64,000 nucleotides of DNA, taken from an uncultured Pseudomonadales bacterium. Lineage in GTDB: Bacteria; Pseudomonadota; Gammaproteobacteria; Pseudomonadales; Azotimanducaceae. The first letter of the stretch is position 1. Every line of letters starts with the position of its first letter. A model generated the notes under the pieces. That model had not been told where the DNA came from, did not search any database, and was given only the letters and a program-made list of their open reading frames with translations. Below, one piece after another: positions 9,901 through 18,971 of this stretch. The stretch spans positions 1,054,001 through 1,118,000 of the forward strand of contig OY282379.1 in the NCBI GenBank assembly GCA_958295875.1, given 5' to 3'. The translations under genes and the position numbers were made by a program.

Positions 9901-10774
9901 CCGCGGTTTCCCCTTGCATGCCCAACACGCCCCGATAAGAGCCGTTGTAGCCCTTGGCCGTGGCGCTCGCTGCCAGCGTCGCCACCCCGCCCGGCAACCG
10001 CATTTCGGTTGTCCGCGCCTGCAGCGTGGCACTGCCTTGGCGGCCGTCGCTGTGCCAGCGGCCTTCCAACTGCATGGACATGGGCGGCAGCCCGGTCGCC
10101 GCGGCCAACGCGGCATCCACTGCAAAGCCGCGGGCGCTCACCCGCACGGCGCCCGCAAAATCTTGGCGCAGGCCGGCATCGTCGATGTCCAAGTCCACCC
10201 GCAAGGCACACTCCGCACAGCCGCTGTCCGCCAACGTCGCGTGCCAACGGTTGCGTCCATTGCGGTTGACGATCAGCGCGTGGGCATCCAGCTCGCCGGC
10301 TGCGGCAGCGCCGGCAAACTCGACGCGCGCGTTCAGGCGCACTTCGTCACTGTGGCGGAAGAACGTCGCCAAATCCAAGTTGCCGGTTCGCTCGGCGCCG
10401 TCGAGCCACCAGCCATCCGGCGTCTTGACGAGGCGCAGACGGCCACCTGCGACCTCAAAGCGGCGGGCGATGATGCGGTTGCGCCACAGGCTCTCGCCGA
10501 GGTCGAGCTCCAGCGTGACGCCGTTCAAGTCTCCGCCAGGAAACGTCACGCGCTCGGCGGCGAGGATCGGATGCAGCCCGTGCCAAGCGCCGCGCACGCC
10601 ACTCAGGTGGACCCGGTGCGGCGCCAGCCAATCGTTCAAGGGCGCCTCAAAGCGGGACAAGTGCGGGGCAATGAGGCGCCCGCCCACCTGCAGGAGAGCG
10701 AAGCAGACGGCGACAGCAGCCGCCAATACGAACAACTTCTTCCCGAAACTCGGCAAAAGAGTGCCCGTCGCCAT
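6953..10774 (-). CDS. yhdP: AsmA-like inter-membrane protein YhdP
   Basis: Very large envelope protein (1273 residues; E. coli YhdP about 1266) of the AsmA-like bridge family. YhdP, TamB and YdbH carry phospholipids from inner to outer membrane. One membrane segment lies at about residues 12-34 ([20 protein letters not shown]) and the rest is periplasmic repeating beta-groove, ending in the YhdP C-terminal part with [20 protein letters not shown]. Synteny with tldD supports the call. The + strand opposite this gene carries a long open frame (9629-10882) that I regard as a shadow. The last residues ([13 protein letters not shown]) are basic and presumably beyond the conserved domain. Confidence 0.92.
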   Translation of the reverse strand: MATGTLLPSFGKKLFVLAAAVAVCFALLQVGGRLIAPHLSRFEAPLNDWLAPHRVHLSGVRGAWHGLHPILAAERVTFPGGDLNGVTLELDLGESLWRNRIIARRFEVAGGRLRLVKTPDGWWLDGAERTGNLDLATFFRHSDEVRLNARVEFAGAAAAGELDAHALIVNRNGRNRWHATLADSGCAECALRVDLDIDDAGLRQDFAGAVRVSARGFAVDAALAAATGLPPMSMQLEGRWHSDGRQGSATLQARTTEMRLPGGVATLAASATAKGYNGSYRGVLGMQGETAGAMLLPPALDFVGNVGGALTLWTAELDLGAWSGFLIAALGADGAVGRWFDGVGAQGNLRQMRLHLDGVGVAYSARIEGATTKSYRGIPEFHNANGQLWGHPQAARMEFESHAAHAALPDHFERTWPYDRAAGVVTAWFSPSYLGLRGQLETELGAARSAVAIGLTRPRDALEGRLAVAAAVDAVQVDDAKRYMPRKLPGGLKPWLDASLVAGRLDAAAILYHGHTRSVPGLPMRRLELAGRVADGALAYHPAWPVAERLDGELRVSGTAVLASGFRGVAAGAAFEDMSVHAPAGASHADVRGRTRVDAQQALDFVHGTPTAAFAPYVCECWRGVGPIEVDGRLRVPLGGIGLGAAASQGSAPPEGAAEAADTAALALARRKSGLEGAQVDLTFDLAGTELDFADVGLRFADLRGQARFHSPHHLVADALQGTLFDAPVAVSAVSNDGTVDFTVRGRAGVDDVFDLVGTRAAGFARAAGAFGFDAKLSVFPASERPPELMVATDGVGLGLALPAPLGKPANLPRPLRATLTFSDDYTRVEFQEGGLAGWLHVLEGDVLRGAIGVGAPAPTAARSGVTVTGRIGALHFADMEDLENFESHALAVWRLHDFTIGSLHLQSLALPDMRLNGVFAPDWFDLDVESEAVAGQIARQGDAAMQVNLAHVRLPDGDEDADPLDVALMDRIPAMDVTIGQVLLAGEHFGRWRFDVRPAAGELRLIDVEGDIKGLNIVAAESVVWSKDTDATWFRGSVVAGDLADVLPQWGYGTSVESAAVRIEGEAFWPGSPLNFELHDLSGDMRLTVDDGRFLDVGEAPGGRFLALLNFSKIAHRLQLDFSDVFGKGIGFDTIRARTVFDAGMLRFAEPMLIEGPGSEFKIYGTVDFANGSLDNDMIVTLPLSSSLPWYAIWLASTNPATAAGVLLGQQVFKNQLAALSSARYRVTGVIDDPEPKLVGLFSGDLDPAAASGGAEAGPRKRAPAAGKVVGQ

Positions 10775-10882
10775 CAGGAATCCGACGCATCATACTCCCG
10801 TCGGCGGCAACGGCCCTTTGCGCTGCTGTGGGTGACGCCGGCCCGCTGGTTTCGGCCAGCCAAGACTTTGGGGGTGCTGGGC

Positions 10883-12673
10883 ATGGGGCGTTCAATCAGG
10901 CTTCGCCGGAACTTGCGGGCGCTTGCGCTCGCGTTGCTGGCCGCCGTCGGCATGGGTTGCTCGGAACCGGAGCGGCCAGAGGGCGCCGAGGCAAACCAGG
11001 GCAGCGTGGCCGAGGTGGAGCGGACATCGGCGGCCGCGAAGGCCGGCATCCCGGCACAAGTGGCGGTGACGGGCGGGGTGGTGCGCGGCATCGCCGAGCC
11101 ACGCGGCGCTGAGCCGCCATTGATGCAGTACCACGGCATCCCGTATGCGGCGGCGCCGGTTGGAGCGCTGCGCTGGGCGCCACCTGCGCCCGTGACGCCT
11201 TGGCAGGGCGAACGCGACGCCACCGAGCCCGGGCCCATTTGCCCGCAGCGCACCCATGTTGGCGTGGCCTTCTACGATCCGCCGCCTGGCGCCGCGTTGC
11301 CGGAGCAGAGCGAAGATTGCCTCACGCTGAACGTTTGGACCGCGGCGGCACACGCGGATGAACAGCGCCCCACCATGGTCTGGATTCACGGCGGCGGCCT
11401 GCAGCAGGGCGCTGGCGCCGCCCAGTCCGGGTGCTTGCTCGCCGAACACGGCGCCGTGGTGGTCACCTTCAACTATCGCCTCGGCCAACTAGGCTTCTTC
11501 GCCCATCCAGAGCTTTCCGCCGAGAGCGTGCGAACGGGGAGCGCAGGGAGCGACCGCATCGCCAGCGCACACCCCGCCGGCGTCTCCGGCAACCAAGGCT
11601 ATCGAGATCAGATCCAAGCGCTGCAGTGGGTGCGCGACAACATCGCGCAGTTCGGCGGCGACCCAAGCAACGTGACCATCTTCGGGGAATCTGCCGGCGC
11701 CTACAGCGTCTCCGTGCTGCAGGCGAGCCCGTTGGCGCGCGGGCTGTTCCACCGCGCCATCGGGCAAAGCGGCGGTGCCTTCCACCCCATGAGCCGCCGC
11801 CTTGAAGACACCACCTACGCGCTCGCCGCCGAGCAGGTGGGTTTGCGCTTCGCCGCGGCCCTCGCCGGGCCAGACGGCGATCAATCCCTCGCCGCCCTGC
11901 GCGCGATTCCGGCGGCGCGGGTGGTGGAGGTGGCAGCCGCCAACCCGCTCTTCTCGGAGTTCGAGCTGCTCTCCACCGTGGATGGCGACGTGCTGCGCGA
12001 AGACGTCGGCACGGCCTTCGCCGCCGGCCGCCAAGCCGATGTGCCGGTGCTGGTGGGCTCGAACGCAGACGAAGGCACCGCCTTGGTCGCGCATTTCGAG
12101 CGCTTCCTCGGCACCGGCGCGGCCGGCTTCGCCAACTTCGTGCAGGCGAAGCTGCCGGAGGCCGGCGCTGAACTGGCGACCCACTATCCCGCCAATTCGG
12201 ATGCCGAGGCCATGCAATCTTGGGCGGAGCTGTTCACAGACCTCACCTTCACCTATCCGCAACGGGCGTGGGCGCGCAGCATGACGGCGTTGTCGAGCCC
12301 CGCTTGGCTGTACTGGTTCACTTGGCGCCCGCCGGTGCCCGATGCCGCCACCTACGGAGCTTTCCACGGCGCCTTTCAGATGTACCTCTTCAACGATTTG
12401 GAGGCGTTCAACGCCACGCCGACAGCGGCTGACCGGGAGTTGGCCAACACGTTGGCGCGAACTTGGGTGCGGTTCGCCAAGTTTGGCGATCCGAGCGGCG
12501 GGGATCTGGCGGCTTGGCCGGCCTACACAACGGAGAACGAGGCATACATGGAGTTCGGGCAGCGCATCGGCATCGGCCACCAACTGCGCGTTCCCCAACT
12601 CGCAGCCATCGAGCAGGCGTGGGCGGCGCGGCGGGCGGCCAATGCGCCGCCCCCAGCTTCTATGGTGCGGTAG
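10883..12673 (+). CDS. Type-B carboxylesterase, probable lipoprotein or secreted
   Basis: Alpha/beta-hydrolase of the carboxylesterase/para-nitrobenzyl esterase family, 596 residues. Visible hallmarks: YHGIPYAAAPVGALRW, SEDCLTLNVW, oxyanion IHGGGLQQG, catalytic serine in FGESAGAYS, acidic residue in GSNADEGTA and the histidine region GAFHGAF. The N-terminus MGRSIRLRRNLRALALAL... is a signal peptide ending at MGC, a poor lipobox, so lipoprotein or ordinary export are both possible. I chose the ATG at 10883 because it is the first that gives a normal signal peptide; the open frame upstream is antisense to yhdP. Substrate unknown. Confidence 0.87.
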   Translation: MGRSIRLRRNLRALALALLAAVGMGCSEPERPEGAEANQGSVAEVERTSAAAKAGIPAQVAVTGGVVRGIAEPRGAEPPLMQYHGIPYAAAPVGALRWAPPAPVTPWQGERDATEPGPICPQRTHVGVAFYDPPPGAALPEQSEDCLTLNVWTAAAHADEQRPTMVWIHGGGLQQGAGAAQSGCLLAEHGAVVVTFNYRLGQLGFFAHPELSAESVRTGSAGSDRIASAHPAGVSGNQGYRDQIQALQWVRDNIAQFGGDPSNVTIFGESAGAYSVSVLQASPLARGLFHRAIGQSGGAFHPMSRRLEDTTYALAAEQVGLRFAAALAGPDGDQSLAALRAIPAARVVEVAAANPLFSEFELLSTVDGDVLREDVGTAFAAGRQADVPVLVGSNADEGTALVAHFERFLGTGAAGFANFVQAKLPEAGAELATHYPANSDAEAMQSWAELFTDLTFTYPQRAWARSMTALSSPAWLYWFTWRPPVPDAATYGAFHGAFQMYLFNDLEAFNATPTAADRELANTLARTWVRFAKFGDPSGGDLAAWPAYTTENEAYMEFGQRIGIGHQLRVPQLAAIEQAWAARRAANAPPPASMVR

Positions 12674-12717
12674 GCTCTGCACGAGCCTAAGCCCTCAACG
12701 CATGGGAGCGCGTCGCC

Positions 12718-13320
12718 ATGTCCATCCAGAAAATCGCCGAACTCGAACGCCAGATCGTCGCCCTCACGGAGGAAGTGGGCGCCCTGCGCAAGGCCGCAGT
12801 GGGCGAGCCGGCGCGCAACCATGTGTTCAGCACCCTCGGCGGCGAAACCACGCTGTTGGACCTCTTCGGCGAACGCGACCAACTGCTCGTCATCCAGAAC
12901 ATGGGGCAAGGCTGCCGCTACTGCACGCTCTGGGCGGACGGCCTGAACGGCTTGCTGCCGCACCTGGAATCCGCCTTCGCCGTGGCGTTGGTGTCGAAGG
13001 ATGCGCCGACGACGCAGCGGCGGTTCGCCAACGAACGGGGTTGGCGGTTCCAACTCGTCTCCCACGGCGACGGCGACTACATGCGCGAAGAGGCGGCGTG
13101 GAAGGGCGAAGGCCAGAGCGCCGGCGCGGTGCTCTACGAGCGTGATGGCGACGCGATCACGCGCAAGAACGCCTGCGTGTTCGGCCCCGGAGACCTCTAC
13201 TGCGCCATGTGGCCGCTGCTCGCCCTCGCCGGACTAGACGGCGACACCTGGACGCCGCAGTACGCCTACTGGAAACGCCCTGCCAAGCTAGACGACGGTG
13301 GGTTGAACCTCGCGGAATGA
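12718..13320 (+). CDS. DUF899 thioredoxin-like protein
   Basis: Member of the DUF899 family, a thioredoxin-fold group with unknown substrate; 200 residues. It begins with a short coiled-coil (IAELERQIVALTEEVGALRK), then the fold with VIQNMGQGCRYCTLWADG (CxxC at about residues 63-66) and an ending YAYWKRPAKLDDGG. The last 60 bp of the gene recur at 15119-15178 on the far side of the SIR2 gene, 52 of 60 bases identical, so this gene's tail is the likely insertion or recombination point of an accessory element. Confidence 0.85.
   Translation: MSIQKIAELERQIVALTEEVGALRKAAVGEPARNHVFSTLGGETTLLDLFGERDQLLVIQNMGQGCRYCTLWADGLNGLLPHLESAFAVALVSKDAPTTQRRFANERGWRFQLVSHGDGDYMREEAAWKGEGQSAGAVLYERDGDAITRKNACVFGPGDLYCAMWPLLALAGLDGDTWTPQYAYWKRPAKLDDGGLNLAE
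13261..13320 (+). repeat. DUF899 gene tail, copy A (left flank of SIR2 gene)
   Basis: The last 20 codons including the stop of the DUF899 gene. Compared with copy B at 15119-15178 there are 8 differences, 7 of them synonymous third-position changes and one Leu/Ile change. Copy A has more A/T-ending codons (AAA, CTA, GGT, GAA) than the surrounding genome. Confidence 0.85.
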
Positions 13321-13353
13321 GCGGGGCTTGCCTTTCGGGGCAGCGCATCGGCG

Positions 13354-15111
13354 TCAATCCGGCAGCCACCTTAGTCCTATGCGGCGGATGTACTTCGATA
13401 GAGCCGATAACCGGTCGCGACACTCGCTCGCAGTGTTTCCGAAGATACGATTTGCGACATAGGGCGAGCTGTCTCCTTCCTCGGTGATCGACTTGTCGAT
13501 TTCATCCAGAACGCGGTCCGTTTTCGACATGAGGGCTTGGTCGATACGATACAAGTAGCAGCCGGGCAGATACCCATTCACGTCTTCCCCCAAGACCTGA
13601 CGTGCTCTAGCGCTGCTGAGCGCCAGCAGCATTTCGAATTCGTCGAACGCACGCACATACGCTGATTCCCCCGGCAAGTTTGAGCGAAAAGGCTTGCGAA
13701 GTACTTGGAATATCCACTCGTTGAGTGGTATGCGATGTCCCGCCATGCCTTCCAGTTGTTGCATGAGCTCGAGTTCACCCAAATGGCAGGGAGACAGTGC
13801 ATCCGCTACGCATGTCTCAACGCCGGAGGGTAGGGAGAGGAGCCCACCAAGCAGATGGAACCTGCGTTGTGCTATGGCGCCGATGCCTAACGAGTAGAGG
13901 AGCAGCGTCGCCGGATACCGCCGGAGTTTCAACCACGACCACGCCACACTACCTGTAGATGGAACCTCAAAAAGCCTCTGCAATGCCCTAGCCCACAATG
14001 CATGGTGGCGTCGTTCGCACCAAAAGCCCCCGATTGCTGCTACGGCCACGAGCGTTTCACACAATGCGTCATAGCGGCGCACTCTCGCGTTCAGTCCCTT
14101 CGCGTCCACCGTCGCGTTGACGCTGAAGTTTGGGCCAGCAGCCCCTTGAACGACGCCTTCGACTAGATCGTTGACAAAGTCGTGGAGGCGAATGTCTGAC
14201 TGCTCATCGAGTAGCCATCGCTTGACGGTTGCCACCGCCATTTCGGTTGAATGCGGATGGGGCCTTGAGTAGTCCTCGATCGATTCGACATGCTCGGCCA
14301 ACAATCGAAAGAACGAATCAGCGTCCTGTATCGAGACCGTTTCAGCCTTTCGGTGTGAGATCAGCGCTTCGCCTTGCTCCCCAAGTTCACCGTGAACAGT
14401 CCAATACGTCGTGTATCGTCTGGATACCGTACGGTAGATCGCTTTTCTGAGAGCCCCGTCCCACTCCGCAGACCAGCCGCACACGATCAGGCCGAACTCG
14501 TCGAAGATCCTGTCCAATAGATGGTCGTACTCTTCGGGGTATTCCTCCAGTTCTTGCGGCGTGTTGCGGATGCGAGTGTCGAGGTAGTCGCCATGGAGCT
14601 TGAGCACGGTGCAGGATGCGTGGACTATCGGGGCCGCCCCTCGAATTTGATCATCAGTACTGATGATCTGAGGCTGAATGCCCTCCTCGGCGAGGGCGGA
14701 CTCGATGAGTCGATCAAAGTTCGTGGTGATGATGACTTTGATGTAGCCGCCGGCGACCAGCTTGGCGATGGCACGATGAGCAGCAGTTGGGGCCTTGTCG
14801 CCCTGTTCGCGTTCCTCTGGCGTCGGCTCCCAATATCGACGCAACAACCGCTGACGTTCCGCCGGGGTCTTGACTAGATCGGCAAGCAGCGCGGAGTAGT
14901 CCGGATCTTTGCCATACTTCTCTCGGTACCACGCCTCCGGCGATGCTGGCCTTTCATTGGAGAGGGCGGCCAGACGGCGGATCAGATCGAGCGTTATCTC
15001 CCAGCCAGTCGGTATGTTCGCGGCGCGAGAAACGCCTGATCCAAGAAGCAGGGCGTACACGCCGCGGTTGGCATGGACAGAGAACGCCAAGCTGTGCATC
15101 GGATCAATCAT
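13354..15111 (-). CDS. SIR2-like domain protein, probable anti-phage NADase
   Basis: SIR2-family protein of 585 residues. The Rossmann NAD site is seen in LLGSGVSRAANIPTGWE (about residues 22-38), then ITTNFDRLIE, the HG pair in VLKLHGDYLDTR, and IVCGWSAEWD. This is the stand-alone bacterial SIR2 group whose studied relatives deplete NAD+ during phage infection; that role is inferred here. The C-terminal 300 residues are helical and unrecognised, and probably sense the trigger. Codon usage is clearly less GC-biased than in the neighbours. The ATG at 15111 lies only 7 bp from the duplicated DUF899 tail (copy B), and there is no clear Shine-Dalgarno. No integrase or partner gene is present. Confidence 0.82.
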   Translation of the reverse strand: MIDPMHSLAFSVHANRGVYALLLGSGVSRAANIPTGWEITLDLIRRLAALSNERPASPEAWYREKYGKDPDYSALLADLVKTPAERQRLLRRYWEPTPEEREQGDKAPTAAHRAIAKLVAGGYIKVIITTNFDRLIESALAEEGIQPQIISTDDQIRGAAPIVHASCTVLKLHGDYLDTRIRNTPQELEEYPEEYDHLLDRIFDEFGLIVCGWSAEWDGALRKAIYRTVSRRYTTYWTVHGELGEQGEALISHRKAETVSIQDADSFFRLLAEHVESIEDYSRPHPHSTEMAVATVKRWLLDEQSDIRLHDFVNDLVEGVVQGAAGPNFSVNATVDAKGLNARVRRYDALCETLVAVAAIGGFWCERRHHALWARALQRLFEVPSTGSVAWSWLKLRRYPATLLLYSLGIGAIAQRRFHLLGGLLSLPSGVETCVADALSPCHLGELELMQQLEGMAGHRIPLNEWIFQVLRKPFRSNLPGESAYVRAFDEFEMLLALSSARARQVLGEDVNGYLPGCYLYRIDQALMSKTDRVLDEIDKSITEEGDSSPYVANRIFGNTASECRDRLSALSKYIRRIGLRWLPD

Positions 15112-15118
15112 GGGTAGA

Positions 15119-15178
15119 TACGCCTACTGGAAGCGCCCCGCCAAGCTGGATGACGGCGGCTTGAACATCGCGGAGTGA
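15119..15178 (+). repeat. DUF899 gene tail, copy B (right flank of SIR2 gene)
   Basis: An orphan copy of the last 20 codons of a DUF899 gene, still ending in TGA, with no DUF899 body in front of it. It keeps the reading frame and uses GC-ending codons like the host genes, so it may be the original host tail. On the minus strand it supplies TTGGCG (15144-15139), 18 bp from TATCTA (15120-15115), a possible weak promoter for the SIR2 gene. Confidence 0.85.
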
Positions 15179-15197
15179 CCGAGGGCTCGGCAGCCGC

Positions 15198-16172
15198 TTA
15201 GGCCACTCGGTCTGGCGGCTCTTCGCCGGCGAAGAATGCATCGAGGTTTGCTGCCACGCGCAAGCCCATCGCCACCCGTGTCTCCTCGGAGGCGCTGCCG
15301 AGGTGTGGCAGCAGGACGACGTTCTCCAATGCGGTGAGGGCGTCTGGCACCTTGGGCTCACCTTCATAGACATCGAGGCCGGCGCCGGCCAGCCGGCCTT
15401 CCTTCAATGCCGCCGCCAACGCCAGTTGATCCACCACGTCGCCCCGCGAGGTGTTGATGAGAAAGGCGTGGGAGGGCATCCGCGCCAAGCGCTCATGGTT
15501 CATCAAGTGGCGCGTCTCCGGCGTCGCCGGGCAGTGCAGGGACACGAAGTCTGCCGCTTCGAGCAAGGCTTCCACACTGTCGCAGCGGCGCGCCCCGACA
15601 GCTTCGGCAGCGCCTGGCGGGGGCGCGAACGGATCGTGGTAGAGCACTTCCATGCCGAAGCCAAAATGCGCGCGCTGCGCAACGGCGCGGCCAATGCGCC
15701 CGAAGCCGACGAGGCCGATGGTTTTGCCCGTCACCTTGGCGCCCATCATGTGCGTGGGGCGCCAGCCCGCCCAAGCGCCGGCGCGGACATGGCGTTCGCC
15801 TTCACCGGCGCGCCGAGCGGCGGCGAGCAACAGCGTCATCGCCAAGTCTGCCGTGCAGTCCGTCAGCACCTCCGGCGTGTTCGTCACCGCGATGCCCCGC
15901 TGCCGCGCCGCGTCGACGTCAATGTGGTCGAAGCCGACGCCGTAGCTCGCGATGATGCCCACGCGGGTGTCCAAACCATCGAGCAGCGCGGCGTCGATGC
16001 GGTCTGTCACCGTCGGGCAGAGCGCATCCGCCGCAGCGAGGGCCGCGCCTAGCGCCTCCTGCGTCAACGGCACGTCGTCCACATTGCGCGTCAGCGCGTA
16101 GCGCTCCGCCAAGTGCGCCTCTGCGGCGGCTGGCCACGCCCGCGTCAACACCACTTTGCGCCGCTCAGCCAT
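15198..16172 (-). CDS. D-isomer-specific 2-hydroxyacid dehydrogenase
   Basis: NAD(P)-dependent dehydrogenase of the glyoxylate/hydroxypyruvate reductase type, 324 residues. The nucleotide-binding motif is GLVGFGRIGRAVAQ; catalytic Arg is in INTSRGDVVD, Glu in DVYEGEPKV and His in LPHLGSASEETR. I prefer the ATG at 16172, which has AAGGA 11 nt upstream, over the one at 16184. Substrate is probably glyoxylate, hydroxypyruvate or a related 2-keto acid; context gives no help. A glycerate kinase at 27213-28091 would act on its hydroxypyruvate-derived product if that is the substrate. Confidence 0.88.
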   Translation of the reverse strand: MAERRKVVLTRAWPAAAEAHLAERYALTRNVDDVPLTQEALGAALAAADALCPTVTDRIDAALLDGLDTRVGIIASYGVGFDHIDVDAARQRGIAVTNTPEVLTDCTADLAMTLLLAAARRAGEGERHVRAGAWAGWRPTHMMGAKVTGKTIGLVGFGRIGRAVAQRAHFGFGMEVLYHDPFAPPPGAAEAVGARRCDSVEALLEAADFVSLHCPATPETRHLMNHERLARMPSHAFLINTSRGDVVDQLALAAALKEGRLAGAGLDVYEGEPKVPDALTALENVVLLPHLGSASEETRVAMGLRVAANLDAFFAGEEPPDRVA

Positions 16173-16231
16173 GTGCTGCCGCATCCTTGGGAAGTGCCCT
16201 TGCAGTGGGCGATTGGCGTATTGTAGGGGCT

Positions 16232-17248
16232 ATGCGCATCCTGCACATCGCGCACCAACAGCTTCGCAAATACGGCCTCACCCGCGTCAGTTGGGCGAAG
16301 AAGCTGGAACTTGGCCTCATCAAGGCCGGCCACGACGTGGCCAGCTTCAGCGACCGCGACGTGGCTGCCTTCGAGTCGCCTTTGGGATTCAAGCCTGTCG
16401 GCCGGCGCCGCGCCAACCGGCGCCTCTTGGAGATGGCGGAAGCCTTTGAGCCCGAACTCGTCATCGCCGGACACTGTGATGTCATCACGGACGCGACGCT
16501 GGCCGAGTTGAAGCGCCGCCGGCCCGGCCTCGCGCTGGTCCACTGCAACAACGATCCGCTGTTCGTGCCGGAGAACGCGGCGCGCATCGAGCGCCGGGCG
16601 GCGGTGGCCGACGCGGTGTTCGTCTCAACCGGGCAAGGGGTGTTGCGGCAACGCTTCCCCAACGTCCCAGCGCGGCTCTATCACATGCCGAACCCCGTTG
16701 ACGCCTCCATCGAGCGCTACGACGCCTCGCAGCAATCGCAACTGCCCGTGGACCTCATCTTCTGCAGCAAGAGCGACGCCCACACGGAGCGGTTGGCGCT
16801 AGTCGGATGGCTGCGCAACGCCCTGCCCCGCGGCTTCGTGTTCCGCACCTGCGGCAGCTTCGGCGAACCGGCCGTGTGGGGGCTGGACTACGACCGGGCG
16901 CTGGCCGCCTCGAAGATGGGCCTGAACCTCAACCGCCAAGAGGGGCAGCATTGGTACTCGTCGGCACGGATGGCGCAAATGGGCGGCAACGGGCTGTTGG
17001 TCTTCACCCATGCGGACAACGGGTTCGACGCGCTGTTTCCGGCGGAAACCCTCGTCTACCACCGCTCGCGGGAGGAACTGCTGCGGCACGTGGTGGATTT
17101 CCACAACGATGACGCGCGCCGCCGCCACTGGGCCGCCAACACCCGCCGCTTCATGCACGAGGCGCTGAATGCGACGCTGTTCGCCCAGTACATCGTCGAA
17201 GCGGCGCTGCAGCAGCCGTTCAGCCACCCCTACGCTTGGTGCCAGTGA
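16232..17248 (+). CDS. Glycosyltransferase-like protein (GT4/CgeB-type)
   Basis: 338 residues with a GT-B-like layout: N-terminal MRILHIAHQQLRKYG and a C-terminal half with GLNLNRQEGQHWYSSARMAQMGGNGLLVF, resembling the C-terminal glycosyltransferase group-1 / CgeB domain. It overlaps the following YrbL-like gene by one base (TGATG), so the two are co-translated; together they suggest surface polysaccharide or LPS modification. The ATG at 16232 fits the family start. Upstream TATTGT (16219-16224) would place transcription start at the ATG itself. Donor and acceptor are unknown. Confidence 0.72.
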   Translation: MRILHIAHQQLRKYGLTRVSWAKKLELGLIKAGHDVASFSDRDVAAFESPLGFKPVGRRRANRRLLEMAEAFEPELVIAGHCDVITDATLAELKRRRPGLALVHCNNDPLFVPENAARIERRAAVADAVFVSTGQGVLRQRFPNVPARLYHMPNPVDASIERYDASQQSQLPVDLIFCSKSDAHTERLALVGWLRNALPRGFVFRTCGSFGEPAVWGLDYDRALAASKMGLNLNRQEGQHWYSSARMAQMGGNGLLVFTHADNGFDALFPAETLVYHRSREELLRHVVDFHNDDARRRHWAANTRRFMHEALNATLFAQYIVEAALQQPFSHPYAWCQ

Positions 17249-17931
17249 TGCGGCTGTCGGCGGCCACGCCGTTCGCGCGCGGCGGCAACCGGCTGTGCTT
17301 TGTGCATCCTGAGCGAGCGGATGTCTGCGTGAAGGTGCCGCGGCCGGATGTGGATTTGGCGGAAAAGCGCCGCCGCAAGGGTTTGAAAGGCCGCCTCAAG
17401 TTGGCGGCGAGCTTTGACGACAACCGCGTGGAAGCGGAAACTCTCACGGCGCTGCATCAGCGCGTGGGGCCGGCCCTTGCAGCCTTCGCGCCGCGTTTCC
17501 TGGGCTGGGTGGAGACAGACTTGGGCCGCGGCGTCGCCGTGGACTTGATCCGTGACGTGGACGGCGCCATCGCCACACCACTCAAGCAGCATGTGTGGGA
17601 ACGCGGGCTGGATGCGCCGCTGCAGGCAGCACTGGCGGAGTTCAGCGCCTTCTGGGTGCGCGAGCGGGTGCCCTCCCGAGAGCTGCTGCTGCACAACATC
17701 GTGGCGCGCCGGCACGGCGACGATGCGTTGCGGCTGGTGGCCATCGATGGCCTCGGCAACGCGGATTTGCTGCCGCTGTCGCGCTGGTCCGCGCGGCTCG
17801 CCAAGAAGAAATCGGCCCGCAAAGTGGAACGCTTGCGCGCCCGCATCGACATCCTCTTGGCAACGCGCGCTGCCGGCGGGCACCCCGGCGAGCACGGGTT
17901 CTTGAGTGCGGCAGCCCGGGCGGCGCCGTAG
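17248..17931 (+). CDS. YrbL-like protein (protein-kinase-like fold)
   Basis: 227-residue protein resembling YrbL, a PhoP-regulated protein of E. coli and Salmonella with a reduced kinase-like fold. Visible elements are FARGGNRLCFVHPERADVCVKV near the N-terminus (lysine-type beta strand), a central GVAVDLIRDVDG, then LLLHNIVARR and LVAIDGLG, which occupy the places of the HxxN catalytic loop and the DFG-like metal site. Its ATG overlaps the glycosyltransferase stop. In related genomes YrbL proteins often sit with LPS-core kinases and glycosyltransferases, so a sugar or lipid kinase role is possible. Confidence 0.7.
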   Translation: MRLSAATPFARGGNRLCFVHPERADVCVKVPRPDVDLAEKRRRKGLKGRLKLAASFDDNRVEAETLTALHQRVGPALAAFAPRFLGWVETDLGRGVAVDLIRDVDGAIATPLKQHVWERGLDAPLQAALAEFSAFWVRERVPSRELLLHNIVARRHGDDALRLVAIDGLGNADLLPLSRWSARLAKKKSARKVERLRARIDILLATRAAGGHPGEHGFLSAAARAAP

Positions 17932-17949
17932 TTCGCGCGGGCGCGGCGC

Positions 17950-18855
17950 TCAGCCGGTACCCACGCGCTGGGCAAGGCCGCTCAGCATGTCTCGCAGCGC
18001 AGCCACAAACGCCAACGGCTGGTCTAGGAACACATGGTGCTGGGCATCGTCAATGCCCACCGCCGGCGTGTCCGCGCCAAGCAACTCCAGCATGTACGCC
18101 AACGTGCGGCTGGAGAAGGATGCGCTCTCCTTGCCGTAGATGAGGCCCACTGGCATGGATAGCCCCGTGTAGTCCTCCGGGTATCGTTCCCCGCCCTTCA
18201 GCGTGAGTGGCAGCTCCTCGTCGAACTTCCATGCATAGCCGCCCTCCACCCGCATCAGAGACTGGCGGGCGATGTATTCCATGATGTAGCGGTTCTCGCA
18301 TGGCTGTGGCGGATAGAGGCGGAAGCGGCTCTCCGCGGTGCCCCGGTCCGGATAGGTCTTGGGCCGCCCGCCGCCCATCATCGGCTGATCTTTCACTGGC
18401 TCGTCCGGGTGACGGATGCCTGAATCCACCAGCACCAAGGCGCCGAAGCGTCGCGGAAACAGGTTCGCCGCCTTGGCCGCCATCATGCCGCCGAAGCTGT
18501 GGCCGACGATGAGCGGCTTCTCGCCCATGTCCGCCGCATCGCAGACCGCGACGATTTCCTCCGCGTAGGTTTCCGCGTTGTAGCCGTAGCGATAGTCTGA
18601 ATCGCCCATGCCGGTGAGGTCCATGGCGACCACCCGGTACTCGTCGAGCAGTTGCGGCGCGATGAAATCCCACCAGTGGCTGTGGGCGTTCATGCCGTGA
18701 ATCAAGAGGAGCTGCGTTTCGCCGGCGCCACGCCAAGTGCGGTAGCGCACGTCGCACTCATCCACCTCCACCGCGCCGGCTTCGCTCGGCGTTTCCACCG
18801 CCTGCCAAAACCAATCCGGTATCGTGCTGCTTGGAGCCTTATCCCACCTCGCCAT
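17950..18855 (-). CDS. Alpha/beta-fold hydrolase
   Basis: 301-residue alpha/beta hydrolase. The oxyanion segment is LLIHGMNAHSHWWD, the nucleophile elbow GHSFGG, an acid in IYGKES and the catalytic His in DAQHHVFLDQP. This is a typical serine hydrolase set (esterase, epoxide hydrolase or haloperoxidase-like); the substrate cannot be told. I chose the ATG at 18855 (MARWDKAPSS) because the longer reading from 18924 adds residues without family character. It faces the enoyl-CoA hydratase divergently; 18856-18971 is the shared promoter region. Confidence 0.83.
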   Translation of the reverse strand: MARWDKAPSSTIPDWFWQAVETPSEAGAVEVDECDVRYRTWRGAGETQLLLIHGMNAHSHWWDFIAPQLLDEYRVVAMDLTGMGDSDYRYGYNAETYAEEIVAVCDAADMGEKPLIVGHSFGGMMAAKAANLFPRRFGALVLVDSGIRHPDEPVKDQPMMGGGRPKTYPDRGTAESRFRLYPPQPCENRYIMEYIARQSLMRVEGGYAWKFDEELPLTLKGGERYPEDYTGLSMPVGLIYGKESASFSSRTLAYMLELLGADTPAVGIDDAQHHVFLDQPLAFVAALRDMLSGLAQRVGTG

Positions 18856-18971
18856 CGCACCCACCTGTGCCGCCACGCCCGAAATACTAACCGCTAGGCT
18901 AGACTTCGGGAATCCGGGCGTCATCTGCGGCGCTCGGCCACCCCGACACCGCCGCGCCTTAAGGAGCCCGC

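Noticed and set aside
9629..10882. Long + strand open frame running into the carboxylesterase
   Set aside because: It is fully antisense to yhdP, has His/Arg/Ala-rich shadow composition and no domain. The esterase starts at 10883.
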